Shown in pieces: positions 40,408 through 49,392 of a stretch of 49,685 nucleotides of DNA. Location: positions 1-49,685 of the forward strand of contig CALUVG010000016.1 in assembly GCA_944324165.1 (NCBI GenBank). The letters run 5' to 3'. A model generated the notes under the pieces. That model ran no database searches. It was not told where the DNA came from and saw nothing but the letters and a program-made list of their open reading frames with translations. Source of the DNA: Candidatus Gastranaerophilales bacterium. GTDB lineage: Bacteria > Cyanobacteriota > Vampirovibrionia > Gastranaerophilales > Gastranaerophilaceae. How positions within the stretch are numbered: position 1 is the first letter of the stretch; the number at the start of each line of letters is the position of its first letter. Position numbers and translations under genes: made by a program.

Positions 40408-42888
40408 ATGCAAGTATCATTAAACTGGTTAAACGAATTTGTTGATTTATCAGATATTGAGGTGGAGCAAATTGCTCATGAACTTACTATGAGCGGGTTA
40501 GAGGTTGAAGAAGTTGAAGAAGTAAAGCCTCGATTTACAAACATTAAAACTGTAAAAATCGAAAAAATTGATAATCACCCGAATTCTGACCATCTTCATC
40601 TTGTAACTGTGAATACAGGAAGCGGCTTGAAGACAGTTGTATGCGGTGCTCAAAATATTGAAGAAGGGCAAATCGTTCCTTATGCATCTGTAGGCAGTCA
40701 AGTTCTGGATAGAAAAACCGGTGAAATGTTTACTCTTACCCCTGCAGTAATCCGCGGGGTTGAATCTCAGGGTATGCTTTGTTCTGATGACGAACTCGGG
40801 GTTGCTGAGCGTAATTATCAAGAAGAAGACGGTATACTGATTTTGAACAGAATTTTCCCTGAGGTTAAGATTGGTGAGAATGTAGAAGATGTACTTGGAT
40901 TTGAGAAGGATTATGTTTTACATGTTGCCCCAACAGCTAACCGTGGTGATCAGATGTCTGTTATCGGAATAGCAAGGGAATTATGTGCTGTTTTTGATAA
41001 ACCTCTTAAATTTTCACCGCTTGTATGTACAAAGGATTTATCTACAAATGAGTTTAAGGTAGAAATTATTGATGATGATGTTTGTAAATATTATTCTTTA
41101 GGTATATTAAAAAATATCAAAATTAAACCTTCACCGGATTGGATGCAAAAAAGACTTATTACATCAGGAGTACGTGCAATAAATAATGTTGTAGATATAA
41201 CGAATTATGTTATGTTAGAATATGGAACCCCTTTCCACGCATTTGATTCTGATAAATTGAACGGCTATCTTTGTGTAAGACGCGCTAAGGAAGGCGAAAA
41301 AATAGTTACTCTTGATGGTGTTGAAAGAGATTTAACACATGACAGTGTTTTGATAGCGGATCAGACAAAAGGTGTTTGTCTTGCAGGCGTTTTCGGCGGA
41401 GAAAACTCTGAAATTGATGACAATACCAAAAATATTGCACTGGAAGCTGCATATTTTACTCCTGTTTCAAATCGTAAATCCTCAAGAAGTGTTGGGTACA
41501 GAAGTGAAGCTTGTGCCAGATATGAGCGTGGAGTTGATATTGAAGCAATCAAGCCTGCATTAATGCGTGCAATGCAGTTAATGGTTGAGCTTGCAGATGC
41601 AGAAATTTCAGGAGTTGTTGAAACAGGTAAAAATAAACTGGATCCAATAGAAATAACTCTTAGATACGCACAGATAAAAAGAATTTTGGGATGTGAAGTT
41701 TCTCCTGAAAGATGTGATTCTATTTTAGAAAGATTAGGATTTGAAAAACTTGGCGGAAACGAAATGGCTGCAAAATTTTTAGTTCCGTCTCATCGTGCTT
41801 ATGATGTTACACGTGAAATTGATTTGATAGAAGAAATAGCAAGAATAAATGGTTATGATAAAATTTCTCCGACACTTCCTTCCAAAAATCAAACCCCGGA
41901 AATATCTTTGAGTGAAAAAGTTGTAAAAAGAGTTCATGAGCATATGTTGTCAGCCGGATTAAACGAAATTCAGACAAGTTCACTGATTGGGAAATCTTTA
42001 CTTGACAAATATATGGTTTCATTTGATGAAGAAAAAGCGGTTTATGTAAAAAATCCGGCAAGTGAAGAATACTCAATGCTTAGACAAACACTTTCGGCAA
42101 GTATTTTGAACTGTTTAAAATATAATTATGACAATGGACAGAAGAATTTCTGGGCATATGAGATAGGCAAAACATATTATAAAGTTGCAGAGGCTGATGA
42201 AAAATCCTCCGGAGTTAAAGAAGTGAAAGTCCTTTCCGGTGTTTTGAGCGGTGAGGTTGAAAATTCAAAATGGCAAAAAACTTCATCATTGGATTTTTAC
42301 ACGGTAAAAGGAATTTTGGACAGTTTATTTGAAGAATTGGGTGTTGAAAGACGTTTAAAACTTGTACCATTGGATAAATCATCTCTGGCGCAAACACACG
42401 GGATTTTGCATCCGTATAAAACTGCTGTAATTATGCTGCTTGGTAAAACGCCGCAGCCGATAGGATATTACGGACAAATTCATCCGTTATTAAAGGATAA
42501 GATGAAGTTGAATCAAGATGCATATATCTTCAAAGTTGATCTTGATGAAGTGATATCTGTTGTTAAAGAAACTGTTACCAGATACAAAAAACTTCCTCAA
42601 TTCCCTGAAGTTCGCCGCGACCTTGCATTCGTAATTAAAGATGATATTTCTTTTGAGGGTATTCAAAAGGTTATTAAAGGTGCAGTTCAGCAAAATATCT
42701 TTAAGGGAAGTGAAGTTTTTGACGTTTATCAGGGCGATAATATTGAAAAAGGTTACAAAAGTCTTGCTTGCCGTATAAAAATGCAGGATGAAAATGCAAC
42801 TTTAACTGATGAAATTATTGATAAACAGATGAGTGCAGTTAGAACTAAATTACAAAAAACTTACGCTGATATCTCATTCAGGGAGTAA
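40408..42888 (+). CDS. pheT: Phenylalanine-tRNA ligase beta subunit
   Basis: Beta chain of the alpha2-beta2 enzyme charging tRNA-Phe. The 826 residues show the opening MQVSLNWLNEFVDLSDIE, a tRNA-binding OB domain (about 40-155: HPNSDHLHLVTVNTG, VVCGAQNI), the B3/B4 editing domain (NVVDITNYVMLEYGTPFHAFD, GVFGGENSEI), and the B5 domain. The B6/B7 catalytic-like part (IEEIARINGYDKI) and the C-terminal anticodon-binding FDX-ACB domain (YKKLPQFPEVRRDLAFVI) follow. pheS is not next to it, unlike in many bacteria. Clear GAGAGGGA site. Confidence 0.97.
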   Translation: MQVSLNWLNEFVDLSDIEVEQIAHELTMSGLEVEEVEEVKPRFTNIKTVKIEKIDNHPNSDHLHLVTVNTGSGLKTVVCGAQNIEEGQIVPYASVGSQVLDRKTGEMFTLTPAVIRGVESQGMLCSDDELGVAERNYQEEDGILILNRIFPEVKIGENVEDVLGFEKDYVLHVAPTANRGDQMSVIGIARELCAVFDKPLKFSPLVCTKDLSTNEFKVEIIDDDVCKYYSLGILKNIKIKPSPDWMQKRLITSGVRAINNVVDITNYVMLEYGTPFHAFDSDKLNGYLCVRRAKEGEKIVTLDGVERDLTHDSVLIADQTKGVCLAGVFGGENSEIDDNTKNIALEAAYFTPVSNRKSSRSVGYRSEACARYERGVDIEAIKPALMRAMQLMVELADAEISGVVETGKNKLDPIEITLRYAQIKRILGCEVSPERCDSILERLGFEKLGGNEMAAKFLVPSHRAYDVTREIDLIEEIARINGYDKISPTLPSKNQTPEISLSEKVVKRVHEHMLSAGLNEIQTSSLIGKSLLDKYMVSFDEEKAVYVKNPASEEYSMLRQTLSASILNCLKYNYDNGQKNFWAYEIGKTYYKVAEADEKSSGVKEVKVLSGVLSGEVENSKWQKTSSLDFYTVKGILDSLFEELGVERRLKLVPLDKSSLAQTHGILHPYKTAVIMLLGKTPQPIGYYGQIHPLLKDKMKLNQDAYIFKVDLDEVISVVKETVTRYKKLPQFPEVRRDLAFVIKDDISFEGIQKVIKGAVQQNIFKGSEVFDVYQGDNIEKGYKSLACRIKMQDENATLTDEIIDKQMSAVRTKLQKTYADISFRE

Positions 42889-42892
42889 TCTT

Positions 42893-43558
42893 ATGAAAAA
42901 AATACTGATATTTCTTGGATTATTTTGTTTTCTAATACTGCCGTTGGGGGCTGAAACAGTAATGCCGACACATGTAAGCAGTATAGGGGCAAATATACTT
43001 GGAGTATATCAGGCTGGTAAGGCAATTACACTTTATGATGAGCCTCATGAGGGTGCAAATGTTGTGACCCACATAAGTTGGTCAGGCGACAATATTTTCC
43101 CTGAAAACAAACAATTCTCCAATGTATTTTTGGTTTATTTGCCTAGAAAAGAGCTTGCTCTGCTGGCTGTAACAGATGAAACAGAAGAATGGGTGCAAGT
43201 TCTTTACGATAATGAACATGGACTTCGCGGCTGGATGAAGAAAGATGATCCGTATAAATTTATGAGTTGGATAAGCTTTTACAATATATACGGCAGAAAA
43301 TACGGACTATATATGTTAAAGGACACTCCTGATTCAATAAAGGATTTGCATTCAGCAGCTGAAGATGACTCACAGGTTATAAGTCATTTAAATCTGCCGC
43401 CAATGAATTCAGGACTGCCAAATAAAATTAAGTTGAATGTCATGCGCGGCAACTGGGCACTTGTTAGTGTTATGGATACTGATAAGATGCCTAAAACAGG
43501 TTATATCCGCTGGAGAAGTAATGAGGGGTATAAATATCTGTTTCCGGCGATAAAATAA
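42893..43558 (+). CDS. Secreted protein with SH3-like region
   Basis: ATG at 42893 is chosen (GGGAG seven bases upstream, signal peptide starts there: MKKILIFLGLFCFLILPLGA, cut before Glu-Thr). 221 residues. The mature protein has AGKAITLYDEPHEGANVVTH and later EEWVQVLYDNEHGLRGWMKK, a pattern of bacterial SH3 domains (a strand, then G-W-x-K). A second similar half follows (GYIRWRSNEGYKYLFP). Probably a periplasmic or surface cell-wall-binding protein. It starts four bases after pheT, so it may share that transcript. Confidence 0.75.
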   Translation: MKKILIFLGLFCFLILPLGAETVMPTHVSSIGANILGVYQAGKAITLYDEPHEGANVVTHISWSGDNIFPENKQFSNVFLVYLPRKELALLAVTDETEEWVQVLYDNEHGLRGWMKKDDPYKFMSWISFYNIYGRKYGLYMLKDTPDSIKDLHSAAEDDSQVISHLNLPPMNSGLPNKIKLNVMRGNWALVSVMDTDKMPKTGYIRWRSNEGYKYLFPAIK

Positions 43559-43573
43559 TATGGAGTTAAGAAA

Positions 43574-44416
43574 ATGTCTCAAACACAAATAAATAACCTG
43601 CAAAATCTTAATTCTGATACAACAACTGTCGCTGATATTTTTATATCACTAGGTCCTGCATGCCGTGAAGCTCATTATTTACGTGATGAAAATCTTCGTC
43701 TTGCTTCTTTTCCGCTTGATTGGATGCTGGATTATTCCCTGACTACAGTGATACATCTTTTTAAAACAGGATTTAGCGACTTCTTTACTGATATTGAAGA
43801 AGGTGAATACATTCGTAAAAATAATAATTACTGCATAATTGATACCAAAAATCAAATTACGTCGCTACACCATTTTAGTAAAAAAATGTCTATTCCTAAT
43901 GCGCAAAAATTATTCCAAAAAACAATGCAGAAACGTTTTAAACGTATGGAGCACTATCTTCAAGAAGCTGATAAAATATGTTTTGTATGCGACAGAAAAT
44001 ATGACGACGTGTGTTGTGATGAACTTGCTCAATTTTTAAATGAATTTGACAAAATTTACCCAGATAAATACATAACTTTAATAAATATTAATTCAAAAAA
44101 TGTGCCTGATATTCAAATTAATACCCGCCGCTTAACGCCAAACTTGCTAATAAAGGAATATATATTTAATGATGTGCATAAAAACGGTGACGATCCAAGA
44201 ACAAATTATGATCGTTGGCGGGGAAATGAAAAAATATGGCGTCAACTCGTTAAAAAGATGAAGTTAACTAATAAGTTTAAGTCAATGAAACGTACTTTTA
44301 ATTTTTTCAATATAACAGACTATTTTTCAGTCAGAAATGAGTATAATGGTACAGTTAAGCATAAAGTTTGGAATATTTTAGGGTTGAAAATTAAGTATAA
44401 ATCAAAACGTAAATAG
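43574..44416 (+). CDS. DUF1796-type putative papain-like cysteine peptidase
   Basis: 280 residues. The start DIFISLGPACREAHYLRDEN then LASFPLDWML is the signature of DUF1796 (I-S-L-G-x-x-C ... S-F-P-F-D-W), with Cys30 as likely nucleophile. TSLHHFSKK (His99-His100) supplies a possible His. The family is predicted to be papain-like and often occurs in glycan or capsule loci. The C-terminal tail KVWNILGLKIKYKSKRK is unlike the rest and resembles basic tails on bacterial surface-glycan glycosyltransferases, perhaps for membrane association. GGAG before the ATG. It lies 15 bases after the SH3-like gene. Confidence 0.7.
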   Translation: MSQTQINNLQNLNSDTTTVADIFISLGPACREAHYLRDENLRLASFPLDWMLDYSLTTVIHLFKTGFSDFFTDIEEGEYIRKNNNYCIIDTKNQITSLHHFSKKMSIPNAQKLFQKTMQKRFKRMEHYLQEADKICFVCDRKYDDVCCDELAQFLNEFDKIYPDKYITLININSKNVPDIQINTRRLTPNLLIKEYIFNDVHKNGDDPRTNYDRWRGNEKIWRQLVKKMKLTNKFKSMKRTFNFFNITDYFSVRNEYNGTVKHKVWNILGLKIKYKSKRK

Positions 44417-44435
44417 TATATACAATGTTAAGTCA

Positions 44436-44444
44436 TGTTAAAAT
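44436..44444 (+). promoter_or_regulatory. Extended -10 promoter before the 805-residue gene
   Basis: TGTTAAAAT (44436-44444) without a clear -35. The leader of about 60 bases ends in GGAAGGA. Confidence 0.4.
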
Positions 44445-44512
44445 TTTTGCGGCATGGGGTTGCGGAAAAAACATGTTTTGTAAAGAATGGTCTCTGGGAA
44501 GGATGAAATATT

Positions 44513-46930
44513 ATGTTAATAGGTAAACAGTACCAGACATACATAAAACATAAGGACTACAACGATTTCAAGACAGCCCACCTGTCTCCGAATCGAATCC
44601 CTCAGTTTCCTTCCGAGAACATGTCATCAATTAAATATTTTAATAATGAGAGACCTTTAAAAACAAATTCCATGAATTTATCTTTTGAAGGTCTCTCTTT
44701 TATGGGAAATAATACCGCTAAACTTGCTAAAAATTCTTTGAAATTTTTAGATAGAATTTTGTATAAACAAACAAACTCTAAACCATACAGCAAGCAGGCA
44801 TTTTTAGATTTTGCAGATAAGCACACGGATTTCCTAGGTCGTGATTTGTTTGAACACCTTGAAAAATCTCCGCTTGCTCAAAGAATGCTTAAGGTTGACG
44901 GGGATAACGTAACACTTTACAAAAAGACAATTCCGCATCTTGTATGGGATGGGTTGATTTATCCTGTTAAAATTCTACCGTTTGATATTTTAAACGGTAC
45001 CGTCAAAATGCTCGGCAACATTAAGCCGTTGAAAAAATGGTCTGATAATGTTTTGCAAACAAAATTTTTCAAAAATATCCGTCAGCGTTCCAAATACGAT
45101 TCTAAGTTCAACGCCCTGAGAGGCATGATGGAAACTCAAGCAACTCTTGAAGGTAAAATGAAAAACGGCAAAATGCTTAAAATTCCTGTTGCGGCTGCTC
45201 CGGAAGAAATAATTACACAAACAATGGAACGCCAGAAATTAAAGATGTACGACCCTAAAAAGGGCAGTTATGACACTAAACATGAACGCGCACTTAACCG
45301 TCTCGTTTCAGGTTTACCTCCTGCTATATTTCTTGCAAATGATGCTTATAACCTTTCAAGAATGATGGATGATGATCCGACACTTGCAGAACATGAAAGA
45401 AAAACAAGATTTAAACAAGAAGTGGCAAGAATTACATCCAGCGGGTATTTAACACTTGTTACTATGGGCGCTCTGCAAAAATATATTAATAATTCAAAAC
45501 TTGGTATTATGCTTATGACTGGAGCAACAGTTTTAATTACTGAAATGTTCTCCCGTTTGTCTAACGGCAAATACATAACACGCTTAACTCCTGAACAAGC
45601 CCGTGCTATTAATGAAAAAAATAACGCACCGGAGGCTAAAATTAAACCGAAAGAAGAAACCGAAAAATCTAAAGAAGTAACATTTAAAGGCGAGCAACAA
45701 AATGCAGGCACGACTAAAGCACAAACTCATCAAAAACCGCTGTTGTCCTTTGATACACTTATGAAAGCATCAGGTGTGATTATTGCTGCCGGTTATGCTA
45801 TTAAAGGATTGAGAAAACTGCCTAAAGTAAATAATGTATTTAATAAGACATTTGAACCATTTAAAAATCTATATAACAAAATAACAATAAATCCTGATTA
45901 CACTATATCTGAAGAAAAATTCAATAAAATACTAAATATTCTGGAAAGTCCGGAAAACGGATTTTCTAAACAGGCTCAGGAATTTAGAGACTTTACAAAA
46001 GACCGTATTGTTGATGGCGTAATTCATCTTGGAGAAAAACCAAAACGTGCGAAGATTGCAGTTGACTTTTTTATCGCACCGTTTAAATTCGCTTATAATA
46101 CAGTTACCTTACCTTACAGGTATACAGATCAACTGTTGCAATTTGGTGAAAAAAATATAAGAAAAGCTTTGAAGTTACCGGAAAAAACAAAATCCCCTGA
46201 CGTTATTGCAAAAGAACTGGCAGAGAAAAAATCGAAAACAGAAAAAGCTATACTTGAGGAATTCAGAAATGCAATAGATCGTATCGGCAGAGAAGCGTTG
46301 AAAAAAGATTATGATCAAAAAGCATTCAAAAGTTTCGTAAGTGATATGACCCTAAAAGCATTTAATGTAGACAGTTTATCAAACATATCTAACAGTGATC
46401 TTTCAAATTTAGCAAAAACGGCGTCTACTGCTGCAACATTATGGTTCCTGATGACTGATAACTACAACATGGTAATGCTGAAATCAAATGGTAACGATAC
46501 AGAAGGGGCTGATACCAAATTTAAGGAAAGATTTGTTCAAGAAGGTTCAAGATTGTTCTATCAGACACTTCTTATAGATTTATTCAACTCAACGTTCAGA
46601 AACCAATACAACCGTTCACTTGGAGGAATGAGTTGGATTACACTGGTTGATACAACTCTTGGTGAAATTCTTACAAGAAAATCTGTTGGTACTCCGATAA
46701 AAGCACACACAAGAGACGAATTAATCGCTCTTGAAGATGAACAAAATAATGCAACAGGTTTCTTAAAAGGATATTATAACTTTATGAAACGTCTGACAGG
46801 TAAACGTCCTATACGTTCTTACGAAGTAGATAATAAAAATTCAAAAGTTAATGTACAGCCGCAGCAACTGTATTCTAATGTTAATTTTACAAATAAAAAC
46901 AGTGTATTAACTCAGATGATAAAAGGTTAA
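44513..46930 (+). CDS. Large lineage-specific membrane protein with FxG motifs
   Basis: Unrecognised, 805 residues. The opening is polar for about 55 residues, then F58-E-G and F63-M-G-N66. Hydrophobic stretches occur near 330-350 (YLTLVTMGALQKY, LGIMLMTGATVLI) and 415-430 (VIIAAGYAIKGL). Between them is a Lys/Glu/Ala linker (about 372-410) containing TFKGEQ. Further helices and two weaker hydrophobic parts follow near 640 and 685. The order polar start, FxG, membrane segment, linker with FxG, membrane segments is shared with the protein at 38098, suggesting distant homology or a shared assembly principle. GGAAGGA before the ATG. Function unknown. Confidence 0.75.
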   Translation: MLIGKQYQTYIKHKDYNDFKTAHLSPNRIPQFPSENMSSIKYFNNERPLKTNSMNLSFEGLSFMGNNTAKLAKNSLKFLDRILYKQTNSKPYSKQAFLDFADKHTDFLGRDLFEHLEKSPLAQRMLKVDGDNVTLYKKTIPHLVWDGLIYPVKILPFDILNGTVKMLGNIKPLKKWSDNVLQTKFFKNIRQRSKYDSKFNALRGMMETQATLEGKMKNGKMLKIPVAAAPEEIITQTMERQKLKMYDPKKGSYDTKHERALNRLVSGLPPAIFLANDAYNLSRMMDDDPTLAEHERKTRFKQEVARITSSGYLTLVTMGALQKYINNSKLGIMLMTGATVLITEMFSRLSNGKYITRLTPEQARAINEKNNAPEAKIKPKEETEKSKEVTFKGEQQNAGTTKAQTHQKPLLSFDTLMKASGVIIAAGYAIKGLRKLPKVNNVFNKTFEPFKNLYNKITINPDYTISEEKFNKILNILESPENGFSKQAQEFRDFTKDRIVDGVIHLGEKPKRAKIAVDFFIAPFKFAYNTVTLPYRYTDQLLQFGEKNIRKALKLPEKTKSPDVIAKELAEKKSKTEKAILEEFRNAIDRIGREALKKDYDQKAFKSFVSDMTLKAFNVDSLSNISNSDLSNLAKTASTAATLWFLMTDNYNMVMLKSNGNDTEGADTKFKERFVQEGSRLFYQTLLIDLFNSTFRNQYNRSLGGMSWITLVDTTLGEILTRKSVGTPIKAHTRDELIALEDEQNNATGFLKGYYNFMKRLTGKRPIRSYEVDNKNSKVNVQPQQLYSNVNFTNKNSVLTQMIKG

Positions 46931-47036
46931 TCTCTTTTGAATATTAACATTTGTAACAAAAATATAAAACATTGAAATCGCTCCTCCTTGAAATACTTTA
47001 TATGTATAAGAGAGTATAAACATAAGGAGAGATGAG

Positions 47037-47357
47037 ATGACATTTTTAGCGTTGGATGCACAGAAAAGTTTGTATACTTTACAGAAAAACCAGTTGAACT
47101 TTGAACAGACACTAGTAATTAGCCGTGCAAGCTATATTAGTAAAGAAATGGGTATTATTCAAGAAACTGCTGATCCTACAGCTCTTGAACAAGATCCTAC
47201 TTATATTCAGCTGCAAACAGAACAGGAACAGCTTGAGATCAGAAAAGAGTCGTTAGATTCTCAGGTACAGCTTCTTGAACAGGAAATTTCTAACTTGAAG
47301 ACTGCTGTAACAAATGGTATCAAAAACGGCTGCGGCTTGAACCTGATTGGCGGATAG
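47037..47357 (+). CDS. Small coiled-coil protein
   Basis: Unrecognised, 106 residues. Starts MTFLALDAQKSLYTLQKNQL and is helical throughout, with a heptad-rich stretch about 60-92 (QTEQEQLEIRKESLDSQVQL, then EQEISNLKT). Ends with a Gly/Asn-rich tail containing one Cys. No signal peptide. AAGGAGAG precedes the ATG. Convergent with folD, 16 bases apart with no terminator seen. The size and shape recall chaperone-like or secretion-adaptor proteins, but that is only shape. Confidence 0.7.
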   Translation: MTFLALDAQKSLYTLQKNQLNFEQTLVISRASYISKEMGIIQETADPTALEQDPTYIQLQTEQEQLEIRKESLDSQVQLLEQEISNLKTAVTNGIKNGCGLNLIGG

Positions 47358-47373
47358 TAATATATTTTAACTA

Positions 47374-48261
47374 TTATTCATCAGATATGCTTGATAACTC
47401 AAAATTCAAGCGTTCTGCAGGTGAAAGAACTTGTTCTTTAAACAGTTCTACTGTATTAAGCATTAATGATGTAATAGTCATTGGACCGACCCCGCCGGGA
47501 ACAGGTGTAATATATGATGCAACTTGTGAGGCATATTCAAAGTTGACATCTCCGCGGGTTTTACCGTTCTCATCTTTAAAAATCCCTACATCCACGACAA
47601 CACAATCATTTTTTAACATATTTTCTTCTATAATTTTTCCCCCAACTGCTGAGACTAAAATATCGGCAGTTTTTGTTATGTCTGCAAGATTTTGGGTATG
47701 ACTGTGACATATGGTAACTGTAGCATTTCGGTTAAGTAACATTTGTGCAAGCGGTTTGCCCACAATATTGGAACGCCCGATAATTACGGCATGCTTACCT
47801 GCTATTTCAATATTATATTCATCTAAAAGCAGCAGTATTCCTTTTGGAGTACAAGGATAAACATGCGGCTTCTGTCCTGAAAAAAGTTTCCCGAAGTTTG
47901 AAGGTGTGAAACCGTCAACATCTTTTGCTGGATTTATTGCATTAATAATGTTGTCCTTATTAATATGTTCAGGCAATGGCAGTTGAACAAGAATAGCATT
48001 AACACTAATATCTTCATTTAACTCATATATTTTATCTAACAATTCTTTTTCAGCGACATCTGCCGGATAATTCAAAATGACAGATTTAATCCCCAATTTT
48101 TCAGCTGTTTTTTTCTTGTTGTTTACATAAATGCGGCTTGCAGGATCATCTCCAACTAGAATTACTACCAGAGTCGGTTTTTTACCACTTTTATCTAAAC
48201 GAATTTTTAAATCCGCAAGTATTCTATCTCTTAATTTTTTCCCGTCTAAAATAGTTGCCAT
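47374..48261 (-). CDS. folD: Bifunctional methylenetetrahydrofolate dehydrogenase / cyclohydrolase FolD
   Basis: Interconverts 5,10-methylene-, methenyl- and 10-formyl-THF. The 295 residues from ATG 48261 (the frame extends 15 codons upstream but that part is not FolD-like) have VGDDPASRIYVNNKKK with Tyr45 and Lys49, VQLPLPEHIN, PAKDVDGF, CTPKGILLLL, then the Rossmann loop GRSNIVGKP (162-170) and PVPGGVGPMTITSLM. No Shine-Dalgarno. The -10 lies six bases upstream of the ATG. Supplies the folate that TrmFO uses, though it is distant in the window. Confidence 0.96.
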   Translation of the reverse strand: MATILDGKKLRDRILADLKIRLDKSGKKPTLVVILVGDDPASRIYVNNKKKTAEKLGIKSVILNYPADVAEKELLDKIYELNEDISVNAILVQLPLPEHINKDNIINAINPAKDVDGFTPSNFGKLFSGQKPHVYPCTPKGILLLLDEYNIEIAGKHAVIIGRSNIVGKPLAQMLLNRNATVTICHSHTQNLADITKTADILVSAVGGKIIEENMLKNDCVVVDVGIFKDENGKTRGDVNFEYASQVASYITPVPGGVGPMTITSLMLNTVELFKEQVLSPAERLNFELSSISDE

Positions 48262-48267
48262 AATGTT

Positions 48268-48276
48268 ACTATACCA
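48268..48276 (-). promoter_or_regulatory. Leaderless extended -10 promoter of folD
   Basis: Minus strand TGGTATAGT, then AACATT, then ATG at 48261. No ribosome site; -35 not evident. Confidence 0.55.
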
Positions 48277-48426
48277 CAAAATAACGACCGGATTATAAAA
48301 ATCCAATCGTTATTTAAAAATTTATGAATACCCATAATCAACAGCCGCAAATATTAACATTGTAAACATTTTTTATTTTATTGAAATTGGCGTCATCATT
48401 TTGTTTTAATATATATGAGGCATATT

Positions 48427-48636
48427 ATGATAAATAGTATTGACGCAATTCAACAACAGAATATTTACAGAGTGAATGCGGTAAATCTGTTTGAAGACAA
48501 CCGTTCGACGGTCACACAGAGAGCTAACAGGTTTGATTCGGGCTTGTTTGCGCAGCAGGCAAATGATGTTTATAACCCTAATCATCCCATGGTCAAAAGT
48601 TCCACTAACGCGACACAGCTTGACTTGCTGGCATAA
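48427..48636 (+). CDS. Small hypothetical protein
   Basis: 69 residues from ATG 48427, which follows GAGG (48417-48420) by six bases; the ATG at 48415 lacks a site. Polar, Asn/Gln-rich, opens MINSIDAIQQQNIYRVNAVN. No membrane segment. Unrecognised. The opening resembles the N-termini of several large proteins of this window but without the FxG motif. It faces the next small gene tail to tail, four bases apart. Confidence 0.55.
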   Translation: MINSIDAIQQQNIYRVNAVNLFEDNRSTVTQRANRFDSGLFAQQANDVYNPNHPMVKSSTNATQLDLLA

Positions 48637-48640
48637 ATAA

Positions 48641-48850
48641 CTATGCCATTAAGCACAATCTGCTGCCCGGAACATCATCACCGAGATATTTACGAGCATT
48701 ACAAACATCGGCATGCTGAGGCGCATTCAAATTTACATTTCCCGCAAATGTATTTTTAAGCCCGCCTTGAGCAACACGCATTTCAGGAGCCCTGTATGCG
48801 GCTTTTCTGATTCCCAAATTTGTTAGTAGATTAATTGCTCCAACTGACAT
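48641..48850 (-). CDS. Small hypothetical protein with FAGN motif
   Basis: 69 residues. Opens MSVGAINLLTNLG and carries F35-A-G-N38. Two cysteines near the C-terminus. ATG at 48850 with GAGG eight bases upstream. Unrecognised. It is the shortest protein here with both parts of the N-terminal signature and lacks any hydrophobic segment, so the motif is not tied to membrane anchoring alone. Confidence 0.6.
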   Translation of the reverse strand: MSVGAINLLTNLGIRKAAYRAPEMRVAQGGLKNTFAGNVNLNAPQHADVCNARKYLGDDVPGSRLCLMA

Positions 48851-48937
48851 ATTTCAATCCTCAATTTTTCCCTTATATTATTATAAAGGAAAGATTGTCA
48901 TGAAAATTGCCTTTTTTTGCTTAAATATTAAGAAATG

Positions 48938-49096
48938 TTAATTAACAAAAAAATTCTTGTCATATTTAGTGCCGTACACAAGTCTGGTTGCGGTAAACTG
49001 CGGTGTAAATGATATTTTTTTTGCCTCTTTTTTTCTGAATGCGCAAAGTCCTATAACTTTGTCATCGTCTTTAAAGAATCTTTTTAACAATTCCAT
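48938..49096 (-). CDS. 52-residue basic hypothetical protein
   Basis: ATG at 49096 follows AAGGA by seven bases on the minus strand. The frame reads MELLKRFFKDDDKVIGLCAF and continues basic, with KKEAKKISFTPQFTATRLVYG, to TAA at 48938. Small, soluble, rich in Lys and Phe, one Cys. Unrecognised. The ribosome site and full use of the otherwise 320-base gap support it. It is divergent from the DUF1858 gene. Confidence 0.6.
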   Translation of the reverse strand: MELLKRFFKDDDKVIGLCAFRKKEAKKISFTPQFTATRLVYGTKYDKNFFVN

Positions 49097-49115
49097 ACTC
49101 AAATCCTTCTTTTGA

Positions 49116-49124
49116 TGTTATAAT
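49116..49124 (+). promoter_or_regulatory. Extended -10 promoter of the DUF1858 gene
   Basis: TGTTATAAT (49116-49124). The leader of about 42 bases ends in AAGGAGG just before the ATG at 49173. Confidence 0.6.
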
Positions 49125-49172
49125 ATTCTTAACGATAGAAGAAAAAAAATCAACAAACAAAAGGAGGATTTT

Positions 49173-49373
49173 ATGCCAAAAATTACAAAAGAAATGAATA
49201 TTATGGAAATTGTACAAACATGCCCAGAGAGCGTAGGAATTTTTCAAAAATACGGATTAGGCTGTATTGGTTGCGCTGCAGCACATTTTGAGAACCTTGA
49301 AGCAGGTGCAAGAGTCCACGGCTTTGACCCTGACGCAATGGTTGAAGAAATTAATGCACTTATGGGTGAATAA
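49173..49373 (+). CDS. DUF1858 domain protein
   Basis: The whole 66 residues form one DUF1858 domain: IMEIVQTCPESVGIFQKYGLGCIGC, with Cys32 and Cys35 (C-I-G-C), then ENLEAGARVHGFDPDAMVEEIN. This domain accompanies hybrid-cluster-like and ScdA/Ric-type iron-sulfur repair proteins and may bind a metal or cluster through the CxxC. Very strong AAGGAGG site. Stand-alone form, followed by a terminator. Confidence 0.88.
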   Translation: MPKITKEMNIMEIVQTCPESVGIFQKYGLGCIGCAAAHFENLEAGARVHGFDPDAMVEEINALMGE

Positions 49374-49392
49374 TTTTGTTATTATAGAACAG

